NCBI GenBank assembly: GCA_028715785.1
Contig: JAQURC010000005.1
Span: 66,095 to 99,293, forward strand
Direction of reading: 5' to 3'
From: Candidatus Omnitrophota bacterium
Lineage (GTDB): Bacteria > Omnitrophota > Gorgyraeia > Gygaellales > Profunditerraquicolaceae
DNA: 33,199 nt
Both the position numbers and the translations under genes were made by a program. Of the stretch, positions 1 to 9,384 are shown in pieces (the stretch's first letter is position 1; each line of letters opens with the position of its first letter). Below the pieces are notes generated by a model, which was not told where the DNA came from, did no database searches, and was given only the letters and a program-made list of their open reading frames with translations.

Positions 1-870
1 TTGCGCTTTTTTACAAGGCCGGCAGAAAATATCTTTTTTTACAACTATACTATTCTCCGACCAGGGGGCATACCTGGTTTCATCCGTAGGGCCGAATATC
101 GCGACAACCGGCACATTCAGGTAACTGGCCAGGTGCATTACCGCGCTGTCATTGGTAACCAGGAGCTTTGCTTTTTTTAACAGAGCGGCAAGCTGGCCTA
201 AAGTTGTTTTTGCGCAAAGGTCAAGAATTCCCGGACAAGAGTTATGAATATGCGAACACACGGATTGATCGGTTTTATCTCCTACTAAAACTACGCCACA
301 GCCCTCTTTGAGAAGCAGATTGCAAAGCCGGCTGAAATTTTGTTTGTCCCAACATTTAATCCGGCTCCTTGCCCCAGGGGCAACCACGATTAATTTAGCG
401 CAGCCGGTTAATTTTTTTTCGTTTAAAATATCTTCGATATAACCGGCATCCTGAAGAGCAATATCCAATGATTGGCGCTTTTTACCGCCTGCGGGATAAT
501 CGGAAAAACCCGCCCAAAACAGGTGTCTGTCTTTCATATGCTTAATCTTTTTGGGAATTACGCGCAAAGGCGAGCTTCTTTTTTTAGCCGGCAGGAAAGC
601 CCCAAAAAAACTGTTGCGCAGGTCAACCACCAGGTCAAACTTTTCCCTGCTTAAAGAAATAAACAGTTTGAACTTCTGGACCAATTTAATATGTTTGTCA
701 AAAATAACCACTTTGTCAACTGCCGGATTATCGATGAAGATCTCCTTGGGCCGGGGAGGCACAAGGCAGGTAATTTGTCCTTGCGGATATTTTTCCCTCA
801 ATGCATCCAATACCGGAAGGGTCAAAATACAGTCGCCGATATTGCTCAGGGTTATAAAAAGGACCTTCAT
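1..870 (-). CDS. Glycosyltransferase family 9 (ADP-heptose:LPS heptosyltransferase-like), C-terminus cut by the window edge
   Basis: Own translation from ATG at 870 (MKVLFITLSNIGDCILTLPVLDALREKYPQ...VTNDSAVMHLASYLNVPVVAIFGPTDETRYAPWS...) is open to base 1. GT9 hallmarks: N-terminal SNIGD, D-S-A-x-x-H-L-A, and FGPT. Absent from the ORF track because it has no stop in the window. Confidence 0.9.
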   Translation of the reverse strand, partial: MKVLFITLSNIGDCILTLPVLDALREKYPQGQITCLVPPRPKEIFIDNPAVDKVVIFDKHIKLVQKFKLFISLSREKFDLVVDLRNSFFGAFLPAKKRSSPLRVIPKKIKHMKDRHLFWAGFSDYPAGGKKRQSLDIALQDAGYIEDILNEKKLTGCAKLIVVAPGARSRIKCWDKQNFSRLCNLLLKEGCGVVLVGDKTDQSVCSHIHNSCPGILDLCAKTTLGQLAALLKKAKLLVTNDSAVMHLASYLNVPVVAIFGPTDETRYAPWSENSIVVKKDIFCRPCKKAQ

Positions 871-1904
871 GTTTTTTTTATCTTCCTGGCTTCTGCCAAA
901 ACATCTTCAGGGGTAATTGCTTTCATGCAGCGGTTGTCCCGGCAATCCACTTTATAACAAGGTATCGGGCAGCCCGTATCTTTCTGCAAAACAATCACAT
1001 TGGCAGAAGGGTAGGGCCCGGTGACCTCCTTAGAGGTGGGGCCAAAAATGGCGATTATCTTTTTAGCCCCTACGGCATTGGCAATATGTAAAGGCCCGGT
1101 ATCGGCGGTAATGAACAAATCCGCTCTTTTTGCCAATGCGCCTAATTGCTTTATATTAAAAACCCCGCAGGCAACCAGCGGAGCCTCCTTCATCGCCCCT
1201 TTAACCTGGTTTGCCAGCTCCAGGTCAGAAGCGCTTCCGGTGATAATTACCTTTGCCTTCATCTCTTTAATTAATTTATCGGCCAATTGCGCCCAATAAT
1301 CTTTGGGCCAGCGCTTGGGCATCCAATTGCCCCCCGGGTTAAGCGCCACTACAAAACTATCGGGACCGACAGAATTCCGGATTAAAAAATTATCAACGTA
1401 AGTTTCATCCAGGGGGGAAAAGAAGAAATCCGGGTACCTGTCCTCGATACGCAGCCCCGCTTTTTCAATTACATCCAAATAATAATCTATGCGGTGCAGG
1501 GAATCTTTTTTGGGAGGGATGATTTTTTTGGTCAGAAGGAAAGCGCGTTTCCTGGTAAGGTGGCCGATGCGCTGATTTATTCCGGCCAGCCGGCAGATCA
1601 GCGCGCGGCTGAATGAGCGGTGCAACAGGAATACGGTATCGAATTTCTTGCTCTTAAGCAGGCTGACAAAATTAAGTTTGGCCAGCATCCCTTTATGCCT
1701 GTCCTTTTCATCAAAAATTATCACTTCATCCAGATAAGGATTGTCTTTTAATATGGGATAACAGCGGCTGGGAATAACGCAGGCAATATAACTGGCCGGA
1801 TAGTTCCTGCGGATATTCCTGATGGCGGCGCTGGAAAACAAAACATCCCCCAGCCAATTGACATTAAAAATTAAAATGCGTTTTCCCGTATTCTCTTTGC
1901 TCAT
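867..1904 (-). CDS. Glycosyltransferase family 9 / lipopolysaccharide heptosyltransferase II-like
   Basis: 345 aa; N-term NWLGDVLFSSAAIRNIRRNYP, ADTGPLHIANAVGAKKIIAIFGPTS; 4-bp ATGA overlap with the next gene. Confidence 0.9.
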   Translation of the reverse strand: MSKENTGKRILIFNVNWLGDVLFSSAAIRNIRRNYPASYIACVIPSRCYPILKDNPYLDEVIIFDEKDRHKGMLAKLNFVSLLKSKKFDTVFLLHRSFSRALICRLAGINQRIGHLTRKRAFLLTKKIIPPKKDSLHRIDYYLDVIEKAGLRIEDRYPDFFFSPLDETYVDNFLIRNSVGPDSFVVALNPGGNWMPKRWPKDYWAQLADKLIKEMKAKVIITGSASDLELANQVKGAMKEAPLVACGVFNIKQLGALAKRADLFITADTGPLHIANAVGAKKIIAIFGPTSKEVTGPYPSANVIVLQKDTGCPIPCYKVDCRDNRCMKAITPEDVLAEARKIKKT

Positions 1905-2698
1905 TTATTATTATGATTATGGCTGCGAAATGAATTATAATAACCGCTGAGCTTTACCCAAAAAACAAAAAGATTGCCTGCGTTTTCAGAAATACGCACC
2001 CTTTTGATCGCATATACATCCTGATTGGAGAATTTTCTTCCCAGAGCAGTAGAGACGGCATATTTATAGCCTGCCTCTTTTACCAGATCTTTTATATGCG
2101 GGGTAAATATCCCCCCCACGTAACAAAATGTGTCCACCGGCGCTTTTAGTTTCTCCTCAAACATCTTCTTAGAATCGATGATCTGCCTCCTTAACTGCGT
2201 TTCGGAGTTTATATCAACCAGGGGTGTGGCCCCAAACGTATGGCTGCCGAAAGTAATCAAACCGCTATCCTGCATCTCTTTAATCTGCCCCCAATTTAGA
2301 CGGTCGCCTTGAGGCCTGCCTACTTCACCATAAATGAGGAATATTGTCGCAGGTATCCCTAATTTCTTTAAAACCGGATAGGCGTAAGTATAATTATCAA
2401 GAAAGCCGTCATCAAAAGTTACGGCAACGGTCTTAAAAGGAATCCGCTTCTTATCGCCGACCATCCGGCCAATTGCCTCCAGACTGACGATATTATAATG
2501 GTGCGATCTTAGAAACTGCATCTGCTTTGCAAATACCTCGGGAGAAACTATTAATCTATACATTACGCTGTCGCTCTTAGGATTAATTGAGTGATACATA
2601 AGTACCGGCGGCATATATAAAGAACGGGCGCAGGAAGAAAAAACAAAAATAACGACTACGGCGCATAAAGCAGCAATTAATCTTTTTTTTCCAGGCAT
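1901..2698 (-). CDS. Polysaccharide deacetylase family protein (NodB-like, CE4), N-terminal membrane or lipoprotein-type segment
   Basis: 265 aa; VLMYHSI, TVAVTFDDGFLDNYTYAYPVLKKLGIPATIFL, GSHTFGATPL; N-term hydrophobic ending in FSSCA. Confidence 0.85.
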   Translation of the reverse strand: MPGKKRLIAALCAVVVIFVFSSCARSLYMPPVLMYHSINPKSDSVMYRLIVSPEVFAKQMQFLRSHHYNIVSLEAIGRMVGDKKRIPFKTVAVTFDDGFLDNYTYAYPVLKKLGIPATIFLIYGEVGRPQGDRLNWGQIKEMQDSGLITFGSHTFGATPLVDINSETQLRRQIIDSKKMFEEKLKAPVDTFCYVGGIFTPHIKDLVKEAGYKYAVSTALGRKFSNQDVYAIKRVRISENAGNLFVFWVKLSGYYNSFRSHNHNNK

Positions 2699-3774
2699 TT
2701 TTTATAAACCCCCTCTGTGGCAGCGACCATTTTTTCTTTGGAAAAATTTTCAATAATGAATTTACGCGCGTTTTCTCCTAAATTACGGGCCAACTTGCGG
2801 TCTCTGAATAATCTGATAATTGCCCGGGCCAGCCCTTCAACGTCAGCCGGGCCAACCAATAAACCGTTGACTTCATTCCGGATCAAAGTCTTGATCCCGC
2901 CTACGGATGAGCCGATTACGGCAAGCCCCTGCGCCATTGCCTCCATCAGCGCCAGGCCCAGCCCCTCCTGCAATGAAGGCATCACAAAAACATCCATCGC
3001 CGAAAGCATGCCTCTGGTATTGCCGGCCTCCGGAATAAAGAGCACATTCTCTTTAATAGCTAAAGCATCTACTTCCTTGTTCAACGCATTCTTCATTTTA
3101 CCTTCGCCAATGATCAGCAGCTTGGCAGTCGGAAAAATTTCTATAACTTTGCGCATCGCCCGAATTAAATAAATGTGTCCTTTCACATCTGAAAGCCGGG
3201 CAACAATACCGGCCAGGAGAACATCGTTTATGCCTAAGTCTTTACGCAGGGCGTCTCTTGCCGAAAAATCCCCGAAATTATCGGTATCTATTCCGTTATT
3301 TATTACGCTTATGATTTTAGCATTGACTTTGAGATCGGCAATTAAATGCTCTTTAACCTCACTGCTTATGGCAATCACCGCCTGGCCCCAATAAGGAAAT
3401 AACAGACGCGAAAGTTTCGGCTTAAAAAAACCGTGACAGGTAAAAACATGCGCAATATTTAAAGAGCGGCTTAATAAATTCCCTAAAACCTGGGTAGTGC
3501 GGCTGTTGGAATGCACCAGATCAAGATTGAATTTTTTAGCCTCTTTCTTCAGTTTAAAATAACTAAAAATAATCTTCGGGCTGATTTCATTTTTTGTCCT
3601 CAAGGGGACCCTTATGTGTTTTACCCCCAAGCCGATAAATTTCTCCGTCAATTCACCGCCGCTTGAGGCCAGGTAAATATTGTGCCCTCTTTGCTTTAAC
3701 CCGCCGGACAAAGTGTATAAGTAGCTGGTTACTCCCCCGACATTAAGATGATTGGCGATAAAAAGTATGTTCAT
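2677..3774 (-). CDS. Glycosyltransferase family 4
   Basis: 365 aa; N-term NHLNVGGVTSYLYTLSGGLKQRGH, C-term FVMPSLQEGLGLALMEAMAQGLAVIGSSVGGI (E-x7-E donor motif). Confidence 0.9.
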   Translation of the reverse strand: MNILFIANHLNVGGVTSYLYTLSGGLKQRGHNIYLASSGGELTEKFIGLGVKHIRVPLRTKNEISPKIIFSYFKLKKEAKKFNLDLVHSNSRTTQVLGNLLSRSLNIAHVFTCHGFFKPKLSRLLFPYWGQAVIAISSEVKEHLIADLKVNAKIISVINNGIDTDNFGDFSARDALRKDLGINDVLLAGIVARLSDVKGHIYLIRAMRKVIEIFPTAKLLIIGEGKMKNALNKEVDALAIKENVLFIPEAGNTRGMLSAMDVFVMPSLQEGLGLALMEAMAQGLAVIGSSVGGIKTLIRNEVNGLLVGPADVEGLARAIIRLFRDRKLARNLGENARKFIIENFSKEKMVAATEGVYKKCLEKKD

Positions 3775-5864
3775 TTAAGCAGTTTCCCGATTGCCTCAAA
3801 CACTTCCGCAGGGTTGATCTCAACCATACAGCGCTTGGAGCGGCATTTGGTTTTATAGCAGGGACTGCAGTTCAAATCTTTCTTAATTATGATATAATCC
3901 TTGCCCGGCGGCAGGTGCCGGCGCGGGTCAGTCGGCCCGAATAAGGCAATAAACGGAGTGCCTACTGCGGAGGCAATATGCAAAGGCGAAGAATCCGCGG
4001 AAACAAATACATGGCATCTCTTGATTAAAACCGCCAGTTCATTGATGGTAGTCTTGCCGCAGGCATTGATAATCTTGGTGTTCTTCAAAGAATTAATCAG
4101 CAGGCTGGCAAAACCCAGGTCATCCTGGGTGCCGGTAATAACCACGCGGATATCTTTTAATTCCAGCTCCTGGCACAAACAAATCAAATACTCCAATGGC
4201 CAGCGTTTAGTGCCCCATCTGGGCGAAGCGCTGATATTGATCCCCACAACCTTCTGGGCCTGGCTTAACCATTGCGCATTCAAAAGCTCATCCACTGTTT
4301 TTGCGTCTTCGCCGGAAGGCCAAAGCTCAAGCCGGTTATCCAAAAGATCGATTCCCAGCATCTTCAAAATCCGGAATTGATGGGTTACCGGGTCAACGGG
4401 CGGTTTTTCGTCTTTAATAGCATGACTGAGCAAAAAGGCAAACTTTTTGTTATCATATCCATAACGATTAATACAGCCGCTTAAATAAGTTAACACGTGG
4501 CTCCTGCGGTTGTTCTGCAAATCAATAACTATATCAAAATTCTTACTCCTTAAAATCCGCCCGATCCCCCAGAGCCCCATCAGGCCTCTATCTTTATTTT
4601 TCAAATCACAAACTAACAATTCATCGATATAGGGGCTCCTTAAAAGGATGTCTTTGGACTCCTCGCCGATTAAAAAACTGATTTTAAAATTCTCCTGGGG
4701 GAATTTTTCCCGGATCGCCCTTAATGCCGCCGTAGAAAGGATTATATCCCCCAAAGAGCCCAACTTAATGATCAGGATCTTAAAATTACTCAAAGCCTGG
4801 CGATAAACCTCCAAGGTATTCTTGACCATTAATTCAACATTGTATTTTTCTTTAACCTTGGCATAGGCATTCTCCGCCAGTTCCCCGGCTAATTGCGGGT
4901 CATTAAAAATACGCATTACGGCATCGGCCATGCTTTTATGGTCCGCCGGAGGCACTAAAAGTCCGTTTTTACCATCTTCGATAATATCGACCACTCCGCC
5001 GACTTTGGTCGCCACAACCGGAACACCACAGGCCTGCGCCTCAACCACTACCCTGCCGAAGGCCTCATGAGTTGTCGTGGCCAAAACCACCAGATCCAGA
5101 TGCGCCAGTATCCCGGGAACATCCCGCTGCGTGCCCAAAAACTCCGTGCAATGCCAGAGCCCGAGCCTGCGCACCAAAACCTGCACCTCCTCCTTATATG
5201 CCTCCTTAGAAGCAGGGGCATCTCCGACAATCCAAACCTTCAAACGGGGGACTAATCTTGAAACGCGCGCCATAGCTTTGATAAAATGCAGGTGGCCTTT
5301 CAAAGGAGTGATCCTGCCGATAATTGCCACATTAAAATCCTGTTTTCTCTTTGTCCGGGGATCGAGATATTTGAATTTCTCCAGGTCCACGCTGCGCGGC
5401 ACAAGCCTGATCCGTTCATGCGGCACGGAAAAATCTTCAATCATATGCCGGGCGATTACGTTGCTTAAAACAATCACCCTTTTGGCCCAGCCCATCACGA
5501 CGCTAAAAAGATGTTTTTGGTAATAGCCATGGCAGGTGGTAATAAATACCGCCTTTGTCCTGCGGCAGGCAAAAAAAGCAATCCAGGCAGGGACTCTTGA
5601 ACGGGCGTGCACTATATCAATCTCCTCCTTTTTAATTATCTTGGCTAATTCAGGGATTAATTTAAATATGGAGACTATTGATTTCTTGTTTACGGCCAGC
5701 GTATAGTGTTTTGCCCCGCTTGCCTCCAGCTCTTTAACCAGAGCGCCGCCGGCAGAAACAACCACGGATTGATGCCCCAGCCGCACCAGGTATTTGGAGA
5801 GGTCCAGTGTGCCGGTCTCCACTCCGCCCACATTAAGTTCAGGCAGTATTTGCAGTATTTTCAT
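3771..5864 (-). CDS. Two-domain glycosyltransferase: N-terminal GT4 fused to C-terminal GT9
   Basis: 697 aa; residues ~1-360 GT4 (LNVGGVETGTLDLSKYL, HEAFGRVVVEAQACGVPVVATKVGGV); then NFKILIIKLGSLGDIILSTAALRAIREKFPQ starts a complete GT9 domain (SADSSPLHIASAVGTPFIALFGPTDP). Confidence 0.9.
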   Translation of the reverse strand: MKILQILPELNVGGVETGTLDLSKYLVRLGHQSVVVSAGGALVKELEASGAKHYTLAVNKKSIVSIFKLIPELAKIIKKEEIDIVHARSRVPAWIAFFACRRTKAVFITTCHGYYQKHLFSVVMGWAKRVIVLSNVIARHMIEDFSVPHERIRLVPRSVDLEKFKYLDPRTKRKQDFNVAIIGRITPLKGHLHFIKAMARVSRLVPRLKVWIVGDAPASKEAYKEEVQVLVRRLGLWHCTEFLGTQRDVPGILAHLDLVVLATTTHEAFGRVVVEAQACGVPVVATKVGGVVDIIEDGKNGLLVPPADHKSMADAVMRIFNDPQLAGELAENAYAKVKEKYNVELMVKNTLEVYRQALSNFKILIIKLGSLGDIILSTAALRAIREKFPQENFKISFLIGEESKDILLRSPYIDELLVCDLKNKDRGLMGLWGIGRILRSKNFDIVIDLQNNRRSHVLTYLSGCINRYGYDNKKFAFLLSHAIKDEKPPVDPVTHQFRILKMLGIDLLDNRLELWPSGEDAKTVDELLNAQWLSQAQKVVGINISASPRWGTKRWPLEYLICLCQELELKDIRVVITGTQDDLGFASLLINSLKNTKIINACGKTTINELAVLIKRCHVFVSADSSPLHIASAVGTPFIALFGPTDPRRHLPPGKDYIIIKKDLNCSPCYKTKCRSKRCMVEINPAEVFEAIGKLLK

Positions 5865-7786
5865 AGGATTCTATTTAACGCCTTGATTACTTTTAAATTA
5901 TCTTCGGGCGTATTTATTTTGGGTTTATTTACCCACACTTCCCTGATGGCGCCTGCTAAATCCTGGATCTCTTTTAAATATAGATACCCTTTCTCCTGAT
6001 AACTTTTTAAAAAATCCCGGTGCTTACGGCTAAGGCCGCCAGCTTTATATACGACGACGTATTTTTCCGCAGTGACCGCTTCAGAGATCATCGAGATACT
6101 TTCCGGAGAACAGATGATTATACCGCTTAATCCCAATATCCCTCCGGCAACATCGGGATTATTATTTTCATTGGCAATGACCAAAAGTTTGCAGCGCGGG
6201 TAATCGGCAAATTCATCCTTAACTGCCTGTTCCGCTTCAGGAGGGGTGCGCCGCGAAGTAGAGATCAGCAGGCCGGCGTTTAATTCTTCGGCCGATTTCT
6301 TGATCTGCCCGGACAACTCTATTATATCATGCGCATCAATAGAAAACTTCTTACTATTGCCTCCGATTAACACCCCGATACATAAGCCGGATACAGGGCC
6401 TTTTAAAAGATTGGACTGTTGGATCCTTTTTGATTTGGCGTTTAAATAATCCGCGTCAATTAAATTAAGCGCGCCCTCGGTAATCACCACATTCCTTCTC
6501 TCTGCCGGCCGGTCATGTCTTGGGATAATCGCCAAATCAAATTTATTTAAACTCAAATTAGCCGGCCGCATTAACACAATGGACTTAGCCTGGTTTTCTT
6601 TTGCCAGAAGATAATTTACCACGCCGGTTGAGCCTCCGGCGGAAATAATAATATCCGGCCCAAAACGCATCAACTGCGTCCAGCTTTCTTTGGTTAAAGC
6701 CCGGCGCAGGCAACGCAGGCAGCCGGTGGCTTTGGCTAGCGGAAGCCAAACCACGGCCTGCCGGCCAAATTTAACCTCCTGAACGGATAAATTAGTTTTT
6801 ATGCCGCGGCTGGCCAACTGCCGGCCAATTAATTTAACCAACCCTTCAGACTGGCGCAGGTGCCCGGCCCTGCCATCGGAAAGTATTAAAACTTCTCTCT
6901 CCCGGCCGTACTTCCAAATTTTATAGGTCCAAAGATATTCGTGAGGATATTGACGGATATATTTTTCATAAATATTAGTTAGCCTTTGTAAGTTTTCCCT
7001 CAAATCGTTTTCAGGATCAGCGGTTCGGGTTGCCGTATAAACCTGCTCCAGGATCACTTTGGTATACGGCCCTTTGATCCGCGTGTAGAAAACAGGGATG
7101 ATCGAACAATCGTATTTCAACGCCAGCTTCACCGCCCCCACCGACATTGAAGCCTGCCTGCCGAAAAATTTGACTATCTGGCCGCTTTTGCCGCCCTGAT
7201 CCACGGTCATACCTACCGCCTGATTACTTTTTAGCGCCTCAATCAACTGGCGGGTGCCGCCGTCTTTATGGATAATCATTGCCTCCTGCTTAAGCCGGTA
7301 AGAATTAAGCAGGGCGTTTAACCTGGGAAAACCCTGGTCGCGGACAAACAGAACAAAGGGAAAACCTAAATTTGCGCAAATAATATTGGAGAGCTCCCAA
7401 TTACCCTCGTGCACAATCAGAAAAATTACGCCTTTGCCTCTTTTAAAAGCCGCCTCTATATTAGCCTTATTTTCGATATGGATATACTTTTCAAGATACC
7501 GCTTATTTATGCGCGGGATAAATGCAATCTCAATGATGTTCTGGCCAAAAGCCTGATATGCTTTGCGCGTGATCCTGGCGCTGGATGCGCAATCAAACTT
7601 ATCCGCAACAGCCTTTCGGATATTGGCATAGGCAACAGCCCGATGGCGCTTGTCAAAGAAATAAATGAGGTCCCCCAGCCTCCGGCCTAAGAAAAGGCTA
7701 AAATTTAAGGGCACAAAATAAGTAAAAAAGCTTAAACCCCTAAAGAGAATACAAATTAAGTAATCTGCGATTAAATTCTGCTTCAT
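5861..7786 (-). CDS. Fusion of LpxL/HtrB-type lipid A acyltransferase with C-terminal ELM1-like (mitochondrial fission ELM1 / COG3660-type) domain
   Basis: 641 aa; N-half VHEGNWELSNIICANLGFPFVLFVRDQGFPRLNALLNSYR and GGTRQLIEALKSNQAVGMTVDQGG (HtrB-like); C-half starts EVLILSDGRAGHLRQSEGLVKLIG and contains IISAGGST and VLMRPANLSLNKFDLAIIPRHD (ELM1-like). Confidence 0.82.
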   Translation of the reverse strand: MKQNLIADYLICILFRGLSFFTYFVPLNFSLFLGRRLGDLIYFFDKRHRAVAYANIRKAVADKFDCASSARITRKAYQAFGQNIIEIAFIPRINKRYLEKYIHIENKANIEAAFKRGKGVIFLIVHEGNWELSNIICANLGFPFVLFVRDQGFPRLNALLNSYRLKQEAMIIHKDGGTRQLIEALKSNQAVGMTVDQGGKSGQIVKFFGRQASMSVGAVKLALKYDCSIIPVFYTRIKGPYTKVILEQVYTATRTADPENDLRENLQRLTNIYEKYIRQYPHEYLWTYKIWKYGREREVLILSDGRAGHLRQSEGLVKLIGRQLASRGIKTNLSVQEVKFGRQAVVWLPLAKATGCLRCLRRALTKESWTQLMRFGPDIIISAGGSTGVVNYLLAKENQAKSIVLMRPANLSLNKFDLAIIPRHDRPAERRNVVITEGALNLIDADYLNAKSKRIQQSNLLKGPVSGLCIGVLIGGNSKKFSIDAHDIIELSGQIKKSAEELNAGLLISTSRRTPPEAEQAVKDEFADYPRCKLLVIANENNNPDVAGGILGLSGIIICSPESISMISEAVTAEKYVVVYKAGGLSRKHRDFLKSYQEKGYLYLKEIQDLAGAIREVWVNKPKINTPEDNLKVIKALNRIL

Positions 7787-8801
7787 TTTTGGTTATGCTT
7801 AGTTTTATATCCAGGGCCAGTATAGCTGCCCCCCGGATTTGCAGTTCCCTGATCTTTACGGCATCCTTCTGGGTAGTAATAATGGTATCTAAATTTATTT
7901 GGCGCGCCGCTTTGATAATACTATCAATCTCTGCCTGCGTATAATCATGGTGATCGGCAAACCTGAATGCTTTCGCGATCTTGATTCCCAGCGAAGAGAC
8001 ACAATCCTCAAACCCTTGCGGATTACCAATGCCGGAAAATACCGCGACACTCTTGCCTTTAAAAGAATCTAAACCTAAAGAACTGCCGGAAACGGACACA
8101 TTGCTGAATGCTTCTGGCTTATGTATTGACTCAACGATCAAAGCCTGCGGGTTTATACGTTTTAATTTAGCGCAAAGTCCACTTGTATCCTGATCAGGCT
8201 TAACCTGAGTCAATAAAAATATATCTGCGCGCCTTAACGCGCTTAGAGGCTCCCGTAAGAATCCGGCCGGCAGCATGCGGCAATTACCAAAAGGATTGGC
8301 CGCGTCAATAGTCACTATCTCCAGGTCTTTAAATATCCGCCACTGCTGCAGGCCGTCATCCAGGATCAATGTGTCTGCCGCGTAATCCCTGACTGCCTTA
8401 AAAGCCGCCCTTATTCTGTTTTTATCAACGATTACCCGAAGGAACGGAAGTTTTTTTTGCAGCATTGCCGGTTCATCGCCTATGCTTTGGGCACCCTGCT
8501 TTCCAGTATCCCGTTTATAGCCCCGGCTTAAGACCGTAATTTTCTTGCCCTGCGAATTCAACTTTTCGGCTAAATATTCGACAAAAGTGGTTTTGCCTGT
8601 GCCGCCCAGAGTGATATTTCCGACGCTGATTACTTTGGTACTAAAGCGCGCGGGCCTTATTCTATAGAAACTGGCCAGAATAATTACAGCTAGACCGTAA
8701 ACAAGAGAAAGTAAAAATAAAAATCCTCTTAACAATACCGCAAAAGGGCCATTAATCTTGCAGCTAACCAGATTATAAAGATACTCTTTTGCCGAAAACA
8801 T
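7740..8801 (-). CDS. lpxK: Tetraacyldisaccharide 4'-kinase
   Basis: 353 aa; VGNITLGGTGKTTFVEYLAEKL (P-loop), LSRGYKR, LILDDGLQQW, GIGNPQGFEDCVSSLG, FADHHDYT: classic LpxK motifs. Confidence 0.95.
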   Translation of the reverse strand: MFSAKEYLYNLVSCKINGPFAVLLRGFLFLLSLVYGLAVIILASFYRIRPARFSTKVISVGNITLGGTGKTTFVEYLAEKLNSQGKKITVLSRGYKRDTGKQGAQSIGDEPAMLQKKLPFLRVIVDKNRIRAAFKAVRDYAADTLILDDGLQQWRIFKDLEIVTIDAANPFGNCRMLPAGFLREPLSALRRADIFLLTQVKPDQDTSGLCAKLKRINPQALIVESIHKPEAFSNVSVSGSSLGLDSFKGKSVAVFSGIGNPQGFEDCVSSLGIKIAKAFRFADHHDYTQAEIDSIIKAARQINLDTIITTQKDAVKIRELQIRGAAILALDIKLSITKNEAEFNRRLLNLYSL

Positions 8802-8804
8802 GGC

Positions 8805-9077
8805 CTAGATTACCTTAAGCAGCATTAAGAATCCGATAAGGATAAACATAGAAGCGCCGACATAACGGATCAGCTCCGGCCGGATAAACTTTGCCATCAG
8901 CGCCCCCAGAAAAACTGAAATCACCGTAACGACAATATAGGCGCTCACCGAACCTAACCAAACTGCTAGAGGCCTGCCGGTTTTGGCTGCCATGCCAATG
9001 CCGACTAACTGCGTCTTATCCGCCAGTTCCGCGAAAAATACCGCTCCAAAGGTAGCCACAAAAATTTCCCAAACCAT
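8805..9077 (-). CDS. Single-repeat (half-size) GDT1/TMEM165 (UPF0016) family membrane protein
   Basis: EIFVATFGAVFFAELADKTQLVGIGMAAKT (E-x-x-D-K-T motif) plus a second TM region. ATG at 9077 is preferred to the TTG at 9083 of the track because AGGAG lies ~8 nt upstream of it. Confidence 0.8.
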   Translation of the reverse strand: MVWEIFVATFGAVFFAELADKTQLVGIGMAAKTGRPLAVWLGSVSAYIVVTVISVFLGALMAKFIRPELIRYVGASMFILIGFLMLLKVI

Positions 9078-9117
9078 CTTCAACTCTCCTCTCTAAATAT
9101 GCGTACATTAACAAAAT

Positions 9118-9146
9118 ATGATAGCATACAAGAGGCATGCAAGCAA
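9118..9146 (-). promoter_or_regulatory. Possible sigma70-type promoter upstream of the GDT1-like gene
   Basis: Minus strand TTGCTT (9146-9141), 17-nt spacer, TATCAT (9123-9118), upstream of the ATG at 9077. Confidence 0.35.
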
Positions 9147-9203
9147 ATGATTTCAAAGGTAAAAACTTAAGAATGACAATGGGATATGGAAATTATTGTC
9201 TAC

Positions 9204-9367
9204 GCGGGTCCTGCCGAGCCTTGTCTTTGGCAGCACCGCTCGATTTTCCCCAGCGTGGAAAATCTTCGCTTCGGCAAAAATTCTCGCTCTGCCAGGACAT
9301 TTAGTGCGGGCAGCCCTGCCCGCTCGAATTTTTGAGATGCTGCTCAAAGCCAAGGCTCGTCACCCGC
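9204..9367 (-). repeat. Structured repeat, family II copy 1 (three-stem fold)
   Basis: Outer stem 9216-9235 (gagccttgtctttggcagca) / 9338-9358 (tgctgctcaaagccaaggctc), extended by gcgggt 9204-9209 / acccgc 9362-9367. Hairpin gattttcc-ccagcgt-ggaaaatc 9242-9264. Stem aaaaattc 9276-9283 / gaattttt 9326-9333 enclosing hairpin gcgggca-gccc-tgcccgc 9306-9323. Confidence 0.75.
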
Positions 9368-9384
9368 TGGTAGTATACATATAA

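Noticed and set aside
472-5999. Numerous plus-strand ORFs of 60-160 aa in the track (e.g. 551-916, 3901-4380, 5077-5523)
   Set aside because: They are antisense to well-supported minus-strand genes and show no recognisable domains; treated as shadow ORFs. The same applies to the other antisense ORFs across the window.
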